Source: Shinella sp. (GTDB lineage Bacteria > Pseudomonadota > Alphaproteobacteria > Rhizobiales > Rhizobiaceae). From it: a stretch of 31,193 nt of DNA. Numbering within the stretch: the stretch's first letter is position 1; each line of letters starts with the position of its first letter. The stretch is from NCBI GenBank assembly GCA_003248775.1, contig QFQX01000048.1, positions 1 through 31,193 on the forward strand, written 5' to 3'. The position numbers and the translations under genes are program-made. Shown one piece after another: positions 16,157 to 24,159 of the stretch. The notes beneath the pieces are model-generated. The model worked only from the letters and a program-made list of their open reading frames with translations, had not been told where the DNA came from and searched no databases.

Positions 16157-16966
16157 CGGCCGGATGGCACATCTTCTCGCAACCCAATGCGGATGCAGCC
16201 CGCATCGTCGCCGCGTGTATGGACCGCGAGTTCGAGAGTGTGGACGACGTGTGGCGGCGCTCGGACGCGCCAACCGAGGCGCTATGGGCGATAAAAGCGC
16301 TGCGAGACGTGCGGCTTCCACTCTTCGCTGCGGCCGCCGAACGCGAAGCGACAGCTATCCCTGAGCAGCAGGAGCCGGAAGTCGAGCTCCGTCAAATGAC
16401 GGAGGGCCACAATGTGGTCGAGGACTACAGCCACGTCGGCCTGACCCTTCGCGAGCATCCGATCGTATTTCTGCGCCGCGATCTTGAAAAGCGAAACATC
16501 ATCACCTGCGCCGACGCAATGAACTCCCGCGAAGGTCGATGGGTCTACGCCGCGGGTCTCGTCCTGGTGGGCCAAAAGCCAGGCTCGGCCAAGGGCGTGA
16601 TGTTCATAACCATCGAGGACGAGACCGGTTCGGCCAACATCGTTGTCTGGCCCAGTCTCTTCGAGAAGCGGCGCCGCGCCGTCTAGGCGCGAACATGATG
16701 GCGGTCAACGGCCGCATCCAGCGCGAAGGCGACATCGTCCATCTCGTCGCCCAGCAGCTCTTCGATCTGTCAGGAGAGCTGCTGGGCTGGCCAACCGCGA
16801 CATGTACTTCAAGCTGCCTACCGGGAGAGGAGACGAGTTCGCGAATGGTTCGCCGGAAAGCCCGGTTTCGCGTGATAGGCCAAAGCCGGTGCCGGAAGCG
16901 AGGGACATCTTCGTGCGCGACCTTCATATCGACACGATGAAGGTGAAGGCACGGATTTTTCATTAG
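16157..16966 (+). pseudogene. dnaE2: Decayed 3' part of an error-prone DNA polymerase (dnaE2/imuC)
   Basis: Only the C-terminal quarter remains of a protein usually over 1,000 aa. Recognisable pieces in order are RMAHLLA, then (shifted) NADAARIVAAC, FESVDDVWRRS, an internal loss, EALWAIKALRD, LPLFAAAA, GVMFITIEDETGSANIVVWP, then (shifted) GRIQREGDIVHLVAQQLFDLS and (shifted again) DIFVRDLHIDTMKVKARIFH. At least three frameshifts and one deletion make it non-functional. DnaE2 normally works with ImuA and ImuB in SOS mutagenesis, but neither is in the window. It is probably the debris of an earlier cargo or of the DNA into which cargo was exchanged. Confidence 0.85.
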
Positions 16967-16990
16967 AGGGGCAGAGCGGTCGCTCCTCTA
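16964..16990. terminator. Hairpin after the dnaE2 relic
   Basis: TAGAGG (16964-16969) pairs with CCTCTA (16985-16990), with an inner stem GAGCG-GT-CGCTC (16974-16985). It has no long T-run on either strand (minus continues ATGAAAAATCC). It lies back-to-back with the longer hairpin at 16991-17032; together they separate the relic from the dGTPase gene. Confidence 0.5.
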
Positions 16991-17032
16991 GTGACGGCAT
17001 GGTCGAGGTCGATGCCTAGACCATGCCGTCAC
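16991..17032. terminator. Perfect 14-bp inverted repeat downstream of the dGTPase gene
   Basis: GTGACGGCATGGTC (16991-17004) and GACCATGCCGTCAC (17019-17032) are perfect complements around a 14-base loop, beginning seven bases after the dGTPase stop. There is no adjacent U tract, so it may act with the second hairpin, stabilise the transcript's 3' end, or serve as a protein site. Confidence 0.6.
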
Positions 17033-17039
17033 GCCATGA

Positions 17040-18491
17040 CTAGTAGCCCAAGGACAGCTTGCGGCCGCACAGGGTTTCGCAGATGTCGATCGCATATCGG
17101 TCGGTCATCCCGGAAACGTAATCCACGAGCCCGAGATACAGCTTGTAGGGATCCGACTGGCTCGAGAACGACGGTTCGGTATGGTCGACCAGGCACAGCA
17201 GATTTTGCGAACGCTCGCTGGGCTTGTCGCCGAACCTGACCTTGTTTTCGACTGCGTCGGAAAAGTCGGTGAGCATCGACCGGATGACCTCGTAGGCGCC
17301 GGCCTCGGCCTTGACCTTCCGGTACATATGATAAATCTTTTCCTGGTTCTTCTTTCGAAGGTCCGTTTCGATCGCCTGCATGCGACGGTTCTTGCCTTCC
17401 GAAGACAGGAGGGACGAGGTCATCTCACCGGAGAGGATCTTCTCCTCGTTCCTGACGAACGCCTTCGCGCAGTGATCGATCATCGCCAGCGCCGCGGTTG
17501 AGCGAAGAAACTTCAACCTGACCTTGCCCTTCTCGATTCGTTCGAACTCGTCGGTGGAGAAGCCGTCCAGCAGCTTTGCCGCGGGAAGCAGGAGCTCTTC
17601 GGCTTCCTCGAACGACAGGACGCCGAATTTGCGGGCGTCTTCGATGTCGGAAGTCAGGTATGCGATGTCGTCGGCTGCTTCCGTCACGAAGGCAAGCGGG
17701 TGCCGGGCGTAGCTGCCGTCGCCCTTCTTCTTGAGTTGCAGGACTCCCGCAAGAGCTTCGAAAATCTCCAGGTCGTCGTTGTAGACGCCGAACTTGCCCT
17801 TCTTGAACGGCGTCTTGGAACTTGCAGTGTTGGGGTACTTGACGAGGGCGCCAAGCGTAGCAGCAGTGAGCCGCAAGCCGCCGTTTCCGCTCCAGTTCTG
17901 CATCCTCGTGACGAGGCGGAACGACTGCGCGTTCCCGTCGAACAGCTCGAAGTCCATCCGCTGCGCTGCGGAGATGTCGTCCAGCGCGGGCCTTCTGGAG
18001 GTTTCCTCTGCCCTTGCCTCGGAATTTTGCTCCTTGTCGCCGTTACTGGACGGAATGGGAGAGAAGTTTTCCTTGAACCAGGAGCGTATCGCGTATTCTC
18101 CGATGTGCCCGAACGGCGGGTTCCCAAGATCATGCGCGAGACAGGCCGCCGCCACGATGTCGGAAAGGTCGTTGAACGGAATGTCGACGTTCGCCTTCTT
18201 GAACTGCGTTTTTTCGGCCATGAGTCCCTTGTATATGCCGGCGATCAGGTTCCGACCGATGCTGGCTACTTCGAGGCTGTGCGTAAGCCGGTTCCGGACG
18301 AAGTCGGTCTGGGGAAACATGTAGACCTGCGTCTTGCCCTGCAGCCTGCGGAACGCTGATGAAAACGAGACCCTGTCGGGATCCCTGCTGAAATCGGTAA
18401 GGAAGTTGGTCGCAAGCGACGGCTGTTCGTGAAGCTTGAAGCTGCTTCCGTTGCGGGAACGCTCTGCACTAAGAAGGGTCTTCCAGTCCAT
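17040..18491 (-). CDS. dgt: Deoxyguanosinetriphosphate triphosphohydrolase-like HD protein, 483 aa
   Basis: HD-domain enzyme that removes triphosphate from dNTPs. Metal ligands are visible as H71 (RNRLTHS), H120-D121 (CLAHDLGNPPFGH) and the Asp in AADDIAYLTSDIED; FRRLQGKTQV (48-57) is the usual family opening. The start ATG at 18491 follows GGAGGAGAATT, a strong ribosome binding site. At 483 aa it matches type 1 dGTPases. Within a defence cargo it is a candidate nucleotide-depletion protein, as shown for some Dgt homologues against phage, but a housekeeping role cannot be excluded. It stands alone, with hairpins downstream and a palindrome upstream (18587-18601). Confidence 0.93.
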   Translation of the reverse strand: MDWKTLLSAERSRNGSSFKLHEQPSLATNFLTDFSRDPDRVSFSSAFRRLQGKTQVYMFPQTDFVRNRLTHSLEVASIGRNLIAGIYKGLMAEKTQFKKANVDIPFNDLSDIVAAACLAHDLGNPPFGHIGEYAIRSWFKENFSPIPSSNGDKEQNSEARAEETSRRPALDDISAAQRMDFELFDGNAQSFRLVTRMQNWSGNGGLRLTAATLGALVKYPNTASSKTPFKKGKFGVYNDDLEIFEALAGVLQLKKKGDGSYARHPLAFVTEAADDIAYLTSDIEDARKFGVLSFEEAEELLLPAAKLLDGFSTDEFERIEKGKVRLKFLRSTAALAMIDHCAKAFVRNEEKILSGEMTSSLLSSEGKNRRMQAIETDLRKKNQEKIYHMYRKVKAEAGAYEVIRSMLTDFSDAVENKVRFGDKPSERSQNLLCLVDHTEPSFSSQSDPYKLYLGLVDYVSGMTDRYAIDICETLCGRKLSLGY

Positions 18492-18835
18492 AATTCTCCT
18501 CCGGCCGGACCGATGTCAGGCCTTAGCAACTAAGTCGAGTAATTTTTGAACAAATGCTGAGTGGGGACGACATAGGTGAAGGGAATTTGAATAAAATTCA
18601 AGCATAAGTTACTAAAAATCCGAAAATCTGTAAGGTGCGCGCGACAATGATATCCCCCGCGTCCCTCGAATTCGAAGCCCATACCTGCCGGTGTTTCGAG
18701 GTCGTACCATGTTGGACAATGCCGTGATGGCGGCGCAGCGTTTCGTCGACGTAGCGCACCTCGCTTCTCATTCCCGTGGCCGGAGGCATCGCTGCCGCGG
18801 CGACAGTGAAGTTCCTTGAAACCAGATAGACTACT
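18492..18835. other. Non-coding stretch upstream of dgt, with an operator-like palindrome
   Basis: The only notable structure is TTGAAT-AAA-ATTCAA at 18587-18601, a perfect 6+3+6 palindrome in an AT-rich patch about 100 bp before the dgt start; it could bind a regulator. The remainder (18602-18835) has an open minus-strand frame without a start or recognisable product and looks like decayed sequence next to the pseudogene. Confidence 0.4.
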
Positions 18836-19634
18836 AGCAGGCTGGCACGGACGATGCTGCCAGTTCCTGGATCAGGCTGAGCCTGCAGCGTTCGTCGACT
18901 TCCGGGTCGTCGATCTTGAAGCACGGGACGGCGTAGCCTGGGTCTGCCAGCGGGATCGTGTGGCTGTGCTAGATCATGTCCGCGTGGCCGTCATAGAGGG
19001 CTTCCAGGGCTTCATCCCACGGAAGGTTGCCATGCCACGTGCGATATTCTGGACAAACGTTACGTTGCTGATCCTGTGGTGGAAGAGCATCTCGTCTGCC
19101 GGGCTTGCAAATTCCAGCGCCTCACCGTGATAGAACCGCAAAACGTTGCCGCGCTCGACGAGTTCTAGTGCTCGCTCGTGGAAGCGGTGTTCAATGCGGC
19201 TCGCGAAGCGGACCTGAAGACCTCGCGGTCGGAAGCCGGATCTGCCAGCCAGCCATGTCTATGCTGGAGATGGTGCCGATCCGACCTTTGTAGGTTTCGA
19301 CCACGTCGTATTCCCAGAAGGGAGTTTCTGGCAGGTCGGCGAGGAGAAGCCGGGGAAGATGAACATGGTCATTGCCCGGCAGCGGATGGAGGTCGGAGGA
19401 CATGATGTCGTGGTCGTTGCAGCGGGTGTCGCGGACGGTGGTCCAAGCATAGTTTCTTTAGAGGCCGGCAGGAACGCCCACGCCGTTCGATCGGCCCTCG
19501 AAGCGGGAATCGAAGTCCAAGACGGTGGTGACGTCGCCGGTTTCAAGCCCCTTGATCCTGCGTCCCCGCGGGTCGACGACGACGTCGTCTCCGATGTCGC
19601 CCGCGATCTTGAAAACTCTGGTAAGGGTTGACAT
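18836..19634 (-). pseudogene. Broken gene of unknown function, about 260 codons
   Basis: Reading right to left, coherent protein pieces appear in successive frames. They are MSTLTRVFKIAGDIGDDVVV (from ATG 19634), DLHPLPGNDHVHLPRLLLAD and FWEYDVVETYKGRIGTI, FHERALELVERGNVLRFYHG and VTFVQNIARGMATF, and finally EALYDGHADMI-stop-HSHTIPLADPGYAVPCFKID ending SSVPAC. Three frame changes and one in-frame TAG (in a place where TAC, Tyr, would fit) show recent decay, because the pieces are still fully readable. I do not recognise the family. It points away from the operon at 19948. Confidence 0.7.
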
Positions 19635-19641
19635 CCGATGT

Positions 19642-19681
19642 GCTCCCGGCCGCTGCTCCGATGGAGAAACGGGCCGGGAGC
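19642..19681. promoter_or_regulatory. Perfect 10-bp inverted repeat in the divergent region
   Basis: GCTCCCGGCC (19642-19651) and GGCCGGGAGC (19672-19681) enclose a 20-base loop that itself contains CTCC and GGAG. It is eight bases upstream of the broken gene's start at 19634, so it could have been a leader hairpin or operator of that gene. Confidence 0.45.
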
Positions 19682-19947
19682 GGCATAGGTCAAGAACGGC
19701 GCTGCTTGTCGGCGGTGCCATCCTCGCCGGGTTCGAGGGAAAAGTGCCTCCGGACGGAGCAGACCGCTATGATGGATCCTGCTGGAAACAAACCCAAATT
19801 GCCGGCTTGACGCCTGTCGTGTTGTTCCCTATCTGTTCCCGCATCATGTTCCAGATCGCCCGCTACGCCCCGGCACGAATACGCTGACCGACTGCCGGAC
19901 CTGCTCGTCCGGTGTCCGCCCATCCGTATTGTGTTCACGAGGGTGCC
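19682..19947. promoter_or_regulatory. Upstream region of the TnsA-like/FtsH-like operon
   Basis: No gene is seen. CCGGAC-CTGCTC-GTCCGG at 19895-19912 is a perfect 6-bp hairpin 35 bases before the start at 19948. The promoter presumably lies in this stretch, but I cannot point to a convincing -35/-10 pair. Confidence 0.35.
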
Positions 19948-20565
19948 ATGAAGAGCATTCCCTACGAGAGGCCGCCGGGCGATGTCGTCCCGCGAAACGC
20001 GCCTCCTCGCTTCTACTACCCGCTTGCCACCGTCAAATGCGTCGGCTCGCCGTTTTTCCGGAGCCAGGACGCCCGCGACTTCGCTTGCCTTCTCGACGTC
20101 GATCCGGACGTCGCCCGATGGTCATGCGACGGCGTCGAGATTTCCTACGAAGGCGATACCTACCGCGTCGACTTCGTCGTCACCGGGAAGGACGACCGGA
20201 CATTCATGGTCGACGTCGCCGAGGACGCACCGAAGCCGCCTGACTGGATCGAGCTCGCCGTCGGCCGGCTGGCCCACGCCTACCGACCGATTGCCATGAA
20301 GGAATTCGTCGAAAGCAACCGGCTTGCCAACGCCAAGGATTTACTCCGCTATGGCTTCTACCGATGCCCGCTCGGCGACCGCGTGCGGATCCTCGCCGCG
20401 CTCGACGAGATGGGATCGCTGACCGTCGCCGAAGCGCTGTCCGCCTTCCGGGAAGGCAGGCCGATGGCATGCCTGGCTGCGTTGATCCTGCAAGGATTCC
20501 TTGAGGTCGACTTGGACGATGCCCTGATCGGCCCGGAGACGGCAGTCCGCCGGATACGGGACTGA
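19948..20565 (+). CDS. TnsA-like endonuclease-fold protein, first gene of an AAA+ protease operon, 205 aa
   Basis: The start ATG at 19948 follows GAGGGTGCC; the open frame extends further upstream. Residues 36-60 (FFRSQDARDFACLLDVDPDV) match the helix and turn that open TnsA N-terminal domains. TYRVDFVVTG (71-80) matches the next strand and keeps D75, and FMVDVAED (86-93) stands where (E/Q)xK should be (here D89 and A91). The first catalytic Glu corresponds to A42. So the fold is TnsA/restriction-endonuclease-like with one acid left; catalysis is doubtful. The rest is helical, possibly winged-helix (YGFYRCPLGDRVRILAALDE). The AAA+ gene starts 39 bp downstream. A role as adaptor or DNA sensor is inference. 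Confidence 0.75.
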   Translation: MKSIPYERPPGDVVPRNAPPRFYYPLATVKCVGSPFFRSQDARDFACLLDVDPDVARWSCDGVEISYEGDTYRVDFVVTGKDDRTFMVDVAEDAPKPPDWIELAVGRLAHAYRPIAMKEFVESNRLANAKDLLRYGFYRCPLGDRVRILAALDEMGSLTVAEALSAFREGRPMACLAALILQGFLEVDLDDALIGPETAVRRIRD

Positions 20566-20604
20566 GACCGCCAATGTCGTCTCAACGTAATCCAGGACAG
20601 GTCC

Positions 20605-22542
20605 ATGAAGAACCACATCACCCCGCGGAAGCGCTTCGGCCTTCCCGAACAGCTCGCGTACGCATCGCTCAGGAACGCCATCCGGCCGCTGCTCAGAGCG
20701 GACGCGTTCGTCGCCGTCGTCGTCATCCCGCCCGATGCCGACATCGGCCCGTACTTCCGCGCGGCCGATGCCATGCTCAGCACCGGCAACCGCTACCGGA
20801 AGACCGCCGCCATCGTCGACTTCGACCCGAAGAGGCCGCTGAACTCGGCGAAGGAGATCGCGGGGGCGCTCGACGAGAAGAAGGTCGTCCTCCTCTTTCC
20901 CGACGAGGCGTCGATCACGGTGGCCGCCCGGCTTGCCGCCGACATCGTCGTCCATCTGAAGCCGCCGACCATCGATCAGGCGAAGGGCGTCTTCCGTGCG
21001 CTCTACGGCGGCCGCCTGACCGACCAGCAGGCGGAAATCTTCCTGCTCATCGACGAGGAGATGCAGCGTGCTGTCGTCCGTCCGGGCCGAAGCGTCGGCC
21101 GCATGCTGGCCCAGCTCGTCATGCGCCCCGAGACGCCGCGCGACGCGAGGAAACCGCCGCCTGGGCGGGCAGCCGACGAAGACGTCGACCTTCGCCTCGA
21201 ATCCATGAGCGGCTACGGCGAGGCTCGCGAGTGGGGACTGCAGTTGAAGCAGGATCTCAGGGACTGGAAGGACGGTCTAATCCCGTGGAGCGACGTCGAC
21301 CGGGGCCTCCTCCTGTCCGGGCCGCCGGGCGTCGGCAAGACCATCTTTGCGGAGGCGCTGGCGAACACCTGCGGCGCGAAGCTCGTCGTCGGCTCCGCTG
21401 CCCGCTGGCAGTCGAAGGGCCATCTGGGAGACATGCAGAGGGCCATGTTCAAGGCCTTCGAGGACGCCCGGAAGGCCGCGCCCGCGATCCTGTTCATCGA
21501 CGAGATCGACGGATTCACCGACCGCGAGAGTGATCACGGACACAACAGCAGCTACGTCCGCCAGGTCATCAACTCGTTCCTTGAATGCCTCGACGGAACG
21601 GTCGACCGGGAAGGCGTGGTGGTCGTCGGCGCCTGCAACAACCCTGCTGTCATCGATCCGGCGATCCTTCGGCCCGGCCGGCTGGACAACCATATCCGTC
21701 TTCCGCTTCCGGACGCCGAAGCACGTGTCGGAATCCTTCGTCACCATCTTCGCGGCGACCTGCCGGACGAGGACTTCTCCCAGTTCGCCGAAGACAGCTT
21801 CGGTCTGACCGGCGCGGACATCGCCCGGATCGTCCGGCTGGCCCGCCGCGTCGCCCGGCGAGACCGCAGGGCGGTCACCGTCGCGGATATCATGGGGAGC
21901 CTGCCGGGTCGCCTCCCGCTCTCGGAGAAGTTTCGCTGGGCACTCGCCATCCACGAACTCGGCCATGCCGTCGTCGCGGTCGCTACGGGCGCCCGCAAGG
22001 TCTGGGGCGTCTCCATCGAGAGCAGGGCGTCGGCATCGCTGGAGCGTCAGATCCTCGGCGGCGCCGTGCTCGAAAGCGAAGAACTCGCCAACAACGGCAA
22101 GCAGTTCTACCTCGACAACATCGCGATCCATATGGGCGGCATGGCCGCCGAGCAGGTCTTCGTCGGCCACCATGGCGACGGCGTCGCGTCCGACCTCGAC
22201 GGCGCGACGCGCCTAGCGATCATCCTCGACCGCCACCTTGGCATGAACGGCATGCTCGCCTCGTGGCCGGCCGGTGTCGACGAGCGGTTGATCGACAGCG
22301 CACGCAGGGTCGACGGCCCGCTGCTCAAGAGGATCGAGCCCGTCTTGCAGGAGCAGCTCGCCCGCGCCAAGACCATCGTCGAATCCTACCGGACCTCGAT
22401 CGAAGGCCTCTGGCTCGAGCTGATCGGGGCGGGGCATTTGACGGGGCAGCAAATTGTCGACGGGCTGAAGCCGGACGATGCCAAAGACATGCCGACGCCG
22501 AAGACGCGGCGCCGGAAGATCAGACAACGGCTTCACGGATAA
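20605..22542 (+). CDS. FtsH-like AAA+ metalloprotease without membrane anchor, 645 aa
   Basis: Residues 1 to about 190 form a domain I do not recognise. The AAA+ module follows: Walker A GPPGVGKT (239-246), Walker B LFIDEID (296-302), the substrate-loop region and an arginine finger region ILRPGRLD (354-361). The M41-type peptidase has HELGH (450-454; HEAGH in FtsH) and, near residue 533, ASDLDGAT supplying the third zinc ligand. Unlike FtsH there is no N-terminal transmembrane segment, so it should be cytosolic. The start follows AGGACAGGTCC. It is predicted to unfold and degrade a target chosen by its novel N-domain or by its operon partners. It is probably not the cell's housekeeping FtsH because of its mobile context and N-domain. 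Confidence 0.9.
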   Translation: MKNHITPRKRFGLPEQLAYASLRNAIRPLLRADAFVAVVVIPPDADIGPYFRAADAMLSTGNRYRKTAAIVDFDPKRPLNSAKEIAGALDEKKVVLLFPDEASITVAARLAADIVVHLKPPTIDQAKGVFRALYGGRLTDQQAEIFLLIDEEMQRAVVRPGRSVGRMLAQLVMRPETPRDARKPPPGRAADEDVDLRLESMSGYGEAREWGLQLKQDLRDWKDGLIPWSDVDRGLLLSGPPGVGKTIFAEALANTCGAKLVVGSAARWQSKGHLGDMQRAMFKAFEDARKAAPAILFIDEIDGFTDRESDHGHNSSYVRQVINSFLECLDGTVDREGVVVVGACNNPAVIDPAILRPGRLDNHIRLPLPDAEARVGILRHHLRGDLPDEDFSQFAEDSFGLTGADIARIVRLARRVARRDRRAVTVADIMGSLPGRLPLSEKFRWALAIHELGHAVVAVATGARKVWGVSIESRASASLERQILGGAVLESEELANNGKQFYLDNIAIHMGGMAAEQVFVGHHGDGVASDLDGATRLAIILDRHLGMNGMLASWPAGVDERLIDSARRVDGPLLKRIEPVLQEQLARAKTIVESYRTSIEGLWLELIGAGHLTGQQIVDGLKPDDAKDMPTPKTRRRKIRQRLHG

Positions 22543-22554
22543 AGGAGAGACAGC

Positions 22555-23064
22555 ATGAGCATCGAATCCCTGACCACGCCCGCCCCTCGGAAGGTCACCG
22601 GCTGGAAGGGCCTGAGCGACGCCGCGCACTTCGAGAGACTGAAGATGGCCCTGTTCCGGGCGAGGGGTCGCACCCATTTCGACCGGGCCGCTGCTGACCG
22701 CATACTCGACGATCTCCGGCACGTGGCCTATCGGCGAGGTCGCCAGGCCGCGGAGGTCTTCCAGTTCCTCGATCAAGACTTCATCGACGCGGACGAAGAC
22801 CTTTCGATGGCGCAGGACGACCTGAACCGGATGTCGAGAAATCTTCCGTTCTTGCGGGAGGTGACGGCCGTTATTGAAGAAATCGAATCCATAAGGGATG
22901 AGATGTCGGATGAAGCACGGGTATTCTTCGGATGGCGGCCGTATGCGCAGAGGTGGGCGTTTCCAAATCCTTTGTGGTCGGAGCTACGAACCGCATTCAA
23001 AGAGGGCAGGAACGATGCTGAGCAGACATCTGTGGCAAGCTGCCCAGTCTTCGTAAGATGGTGA
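22555..23064 (+). CDS. Small helical protein, third gene of the AAA+ protease operon, 169 aa
   Basis: The ATG at 22555 has a strong site (AAAGGAGAGACAGC) and begins 12 bp after the protease stop. It starts MSIESLTTPAPRKVTGWKGL and is helical with an acidic central part (DQDFIDADEDLSMAQDDLN). The last approximately 20 residues (after LRTAFKEG) run right up to the direct repeat at 23066, so the natural C-terminus may have been cut off or replaced when the repeat-flanked segment was inserted. No family recognised; likely substrate, inhibitor or adaptor of the protease by context only. Confidence 0.75.
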   Translation: MSIESLTTPAPRKVTGWKGLSDAAHFERLKMALFRARGRTHFDRAAADRILDDLRHVAYRRGRQAAEVFQFLDQDFIDADEDLSMAQDDLNRMSRNLPFLREVTAVIEEIESIRDEMSDEARVFFGWRPYAQRWAFPNPLWSELRTAFKEGRNDAEQTSVASCPVFVRW

Positions 23065-23211
23065 TCTCCGATATCGAAACGTATCTCGGAGTTTGACGTC
23101 CAGCAGCGATCCGTCGCCGTTGGTTTCTTCCAACCGCAATGCGGCTGGCAGCCATTCTCGCGCGCGATCCATGATCGGGGCTAGCTCCGGCAAGCTAGCA
23201 AGGTCGTACAT
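22984..23211 (-). pseudogene. Small ORF within repeat copy 1, frameshifted relative to copy 2
   Basis: Begins MYDLASLPELAPIMDRAREW (GGAG nine bases upstream; a GTG at 23229 adds six residues). It is identical in sense to the ORF in copy 2 up to GDGSLLDVK, where one missing base near 23091 changes the frame, after which the ends differ. It overlaps the 3' end of the gene at 22555-23064 on the other strand. The shared 45-residue core is the part likely to have been a real protein. Function unknown. Confidence 0.5.
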
Positions 23212-23233
23212 CGAAAGGATCTCCGTCACCTAC
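23066..23233 (+). repeat. Direct repeat copy 1 flanking the RT-containing segment
   Basis: About 168 bp, matching 26749-26919 in the same orientation at roughly 90 percent identity, including a 60-bp run with only two differences. A hairpin (GCTAGCT 23180-23186, loop CCGGCA, AGCTAGC 23193-23199) differs from copy 2 by a compensating pair of changes. Similar repeats bracketing a cargo block are footprints of recombination or of duplication of a small gene. Confidence 0.85.
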
Positions 23234-23336
23234 TGAACAGGGAGATGCGTATTGAGCGGTTGCGCCGGTACTTTTTCACCGCGATTCTGGACGGGTGTTG
23301 GAAAAGGGAGATTGCACGGTGGCTATAATCGATTCT

Positions 23337-23543
23337 ATGAGCAACGAGGAATGGTGCGACGTGTTGCTGGAGTCATTGTCTCTCGTTGAGAAGAGCGTAT
23401 CACTTGGTGGGTTCATGGATCACATTCAACGCTGCGAAGATGTCTTCGCGCGGACAAGCTCCACCTCGTCCCAACGAACTCGGTTGGCAGAGTTCAAGTG
23501 CCGCGCGGGACTTCGGCTCGCGAAATCACGCGCGGCTGCCTGA
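23337..23543 (+). CDS. Small hypothetical protein, 68 aa
   Basis: Starts MSNEEWCDVLLESLSLVEKS and is helical. A GTG at 23295 would add 14 residues; neither start has a good ribosome binding site. It ends immediately before the converging gene at 23544. No family recognised. Being the first gene inside the repeat-bracketed block, it could also be a decayed fragment. Confidence 0.45.
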   Translation: MSNEEWCDVLLESLSLVEKSVSLGGFMDHIQRCEDVFARTSSTSSQRTRLAEFKCRAGLRLAKSRAAA

Positions 23544-23924
23544 TCAATTTTGATAGCCCGCTTCGGGCGCTCTCCGATCATCGTAATCGGCGACCGCCGC
23601 TTCGACAGCGAGACTGGGTGACGGATGCACGCCTGGCAGAATACCAGTGGGACCCCACACCACAAAGCCAAGAAAGTCTTCGCCGTCATAGAGTTCAAAC
23701 AACAGATAGCCTGGCGGCAAGCCTTGGGCAGACGTAGCGATGAGCCGCTTCCCGAAAGTTTTCCTCTCACGCAAACCAGTTAGGAACTCTATCGCCACGG
23801 AGGTCTGCGTCTCATCCCAGTAGACGATCGGCAACGGGCGGCCGTTCAAGAAAACGACGAAAACGAACCCCCCGTCCTTCTCGAGTCTGGCGATTTCATA
23901 GTAGTCCGTGTCTTCAACAGTCAT
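23544..23924 (-). CDS. Hypothetical protein, 126 aa
   Basis: The start ATG at 23924 follows AAGGGTAGATCA (an in-frame ATG at 23939 is also possible). It begins MTVEDTDYYEIARLEKDGGF and has a strand-rich globular composition with FVVFLNGRPLPIVYWDE and a closing helix (SPSLAVEAAVADYDDRR). There is no signal peptide or catalytic motif I recognise. A truncated frame lies just upstream on the same strand (23936-24150), suggesting that this gene is what is left of a longer operon. Confidence 0.65.
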   Translation of the reverse strand: MTVEDTDYYEIARLEKDGGFVFVVFLNGRPLPIVYWDETQTSVAIEFLTGLRERKTFGKRLIATSAQGLPPGYLLFELYDGEDFLGFVVWGPTGILPGVHPSPSLAVEAAVADYDDRRAPEAGYQN

Positions 23925-23935
23925 TGATCTACCCT

Positions 23936-24150
23936 TCATTCATTAACGTCTGCTTTGATCGGCGCCCAATTGTGGGTTTGCAAGTCGTCGCCCAAGGAAG
24001 GTGATGAAACAACGGCACAGGCGATCGGACTAGGGAACATCGCGTCCCATTCCCACCCCAAGCCCTTCAACGCCAAGGACAACGCCAGCCCGTCCGCCTT
24101 CGCCTTGATGTCGATTCCGCTGCCATGGAAATGTCCCCATTCGGCACCTC
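23936..24150 (-). pseudogene. 5'-truncated gene fragment
   Basis: A minus-strand frame without a usable start reads GAEWGHFHGSGIDIKAKADG, then LALSLALKGLGWEWDAMFPS, ending HNWAPIKADVNE. It closes with TGA (23936-23938) just before the gene at 23544-23924. A stop codon sits immediately upstream of the readable part. Protein-like composition and an adjoining downstream gene indicate a deletion of the 5' part rather than a chance frame. Function unknown. Confidence 0.5.
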
Positions 24151-24159
24151 CCTAGCGGA

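Noticed and set aside
23955..24155. Plus-strand ORF of 66 codons
   Set aside because: The minus-strand frame over the same bases has the more protein-like composition and joins the downstream minus-strand gene, so the plus-strand frame is its shadow.
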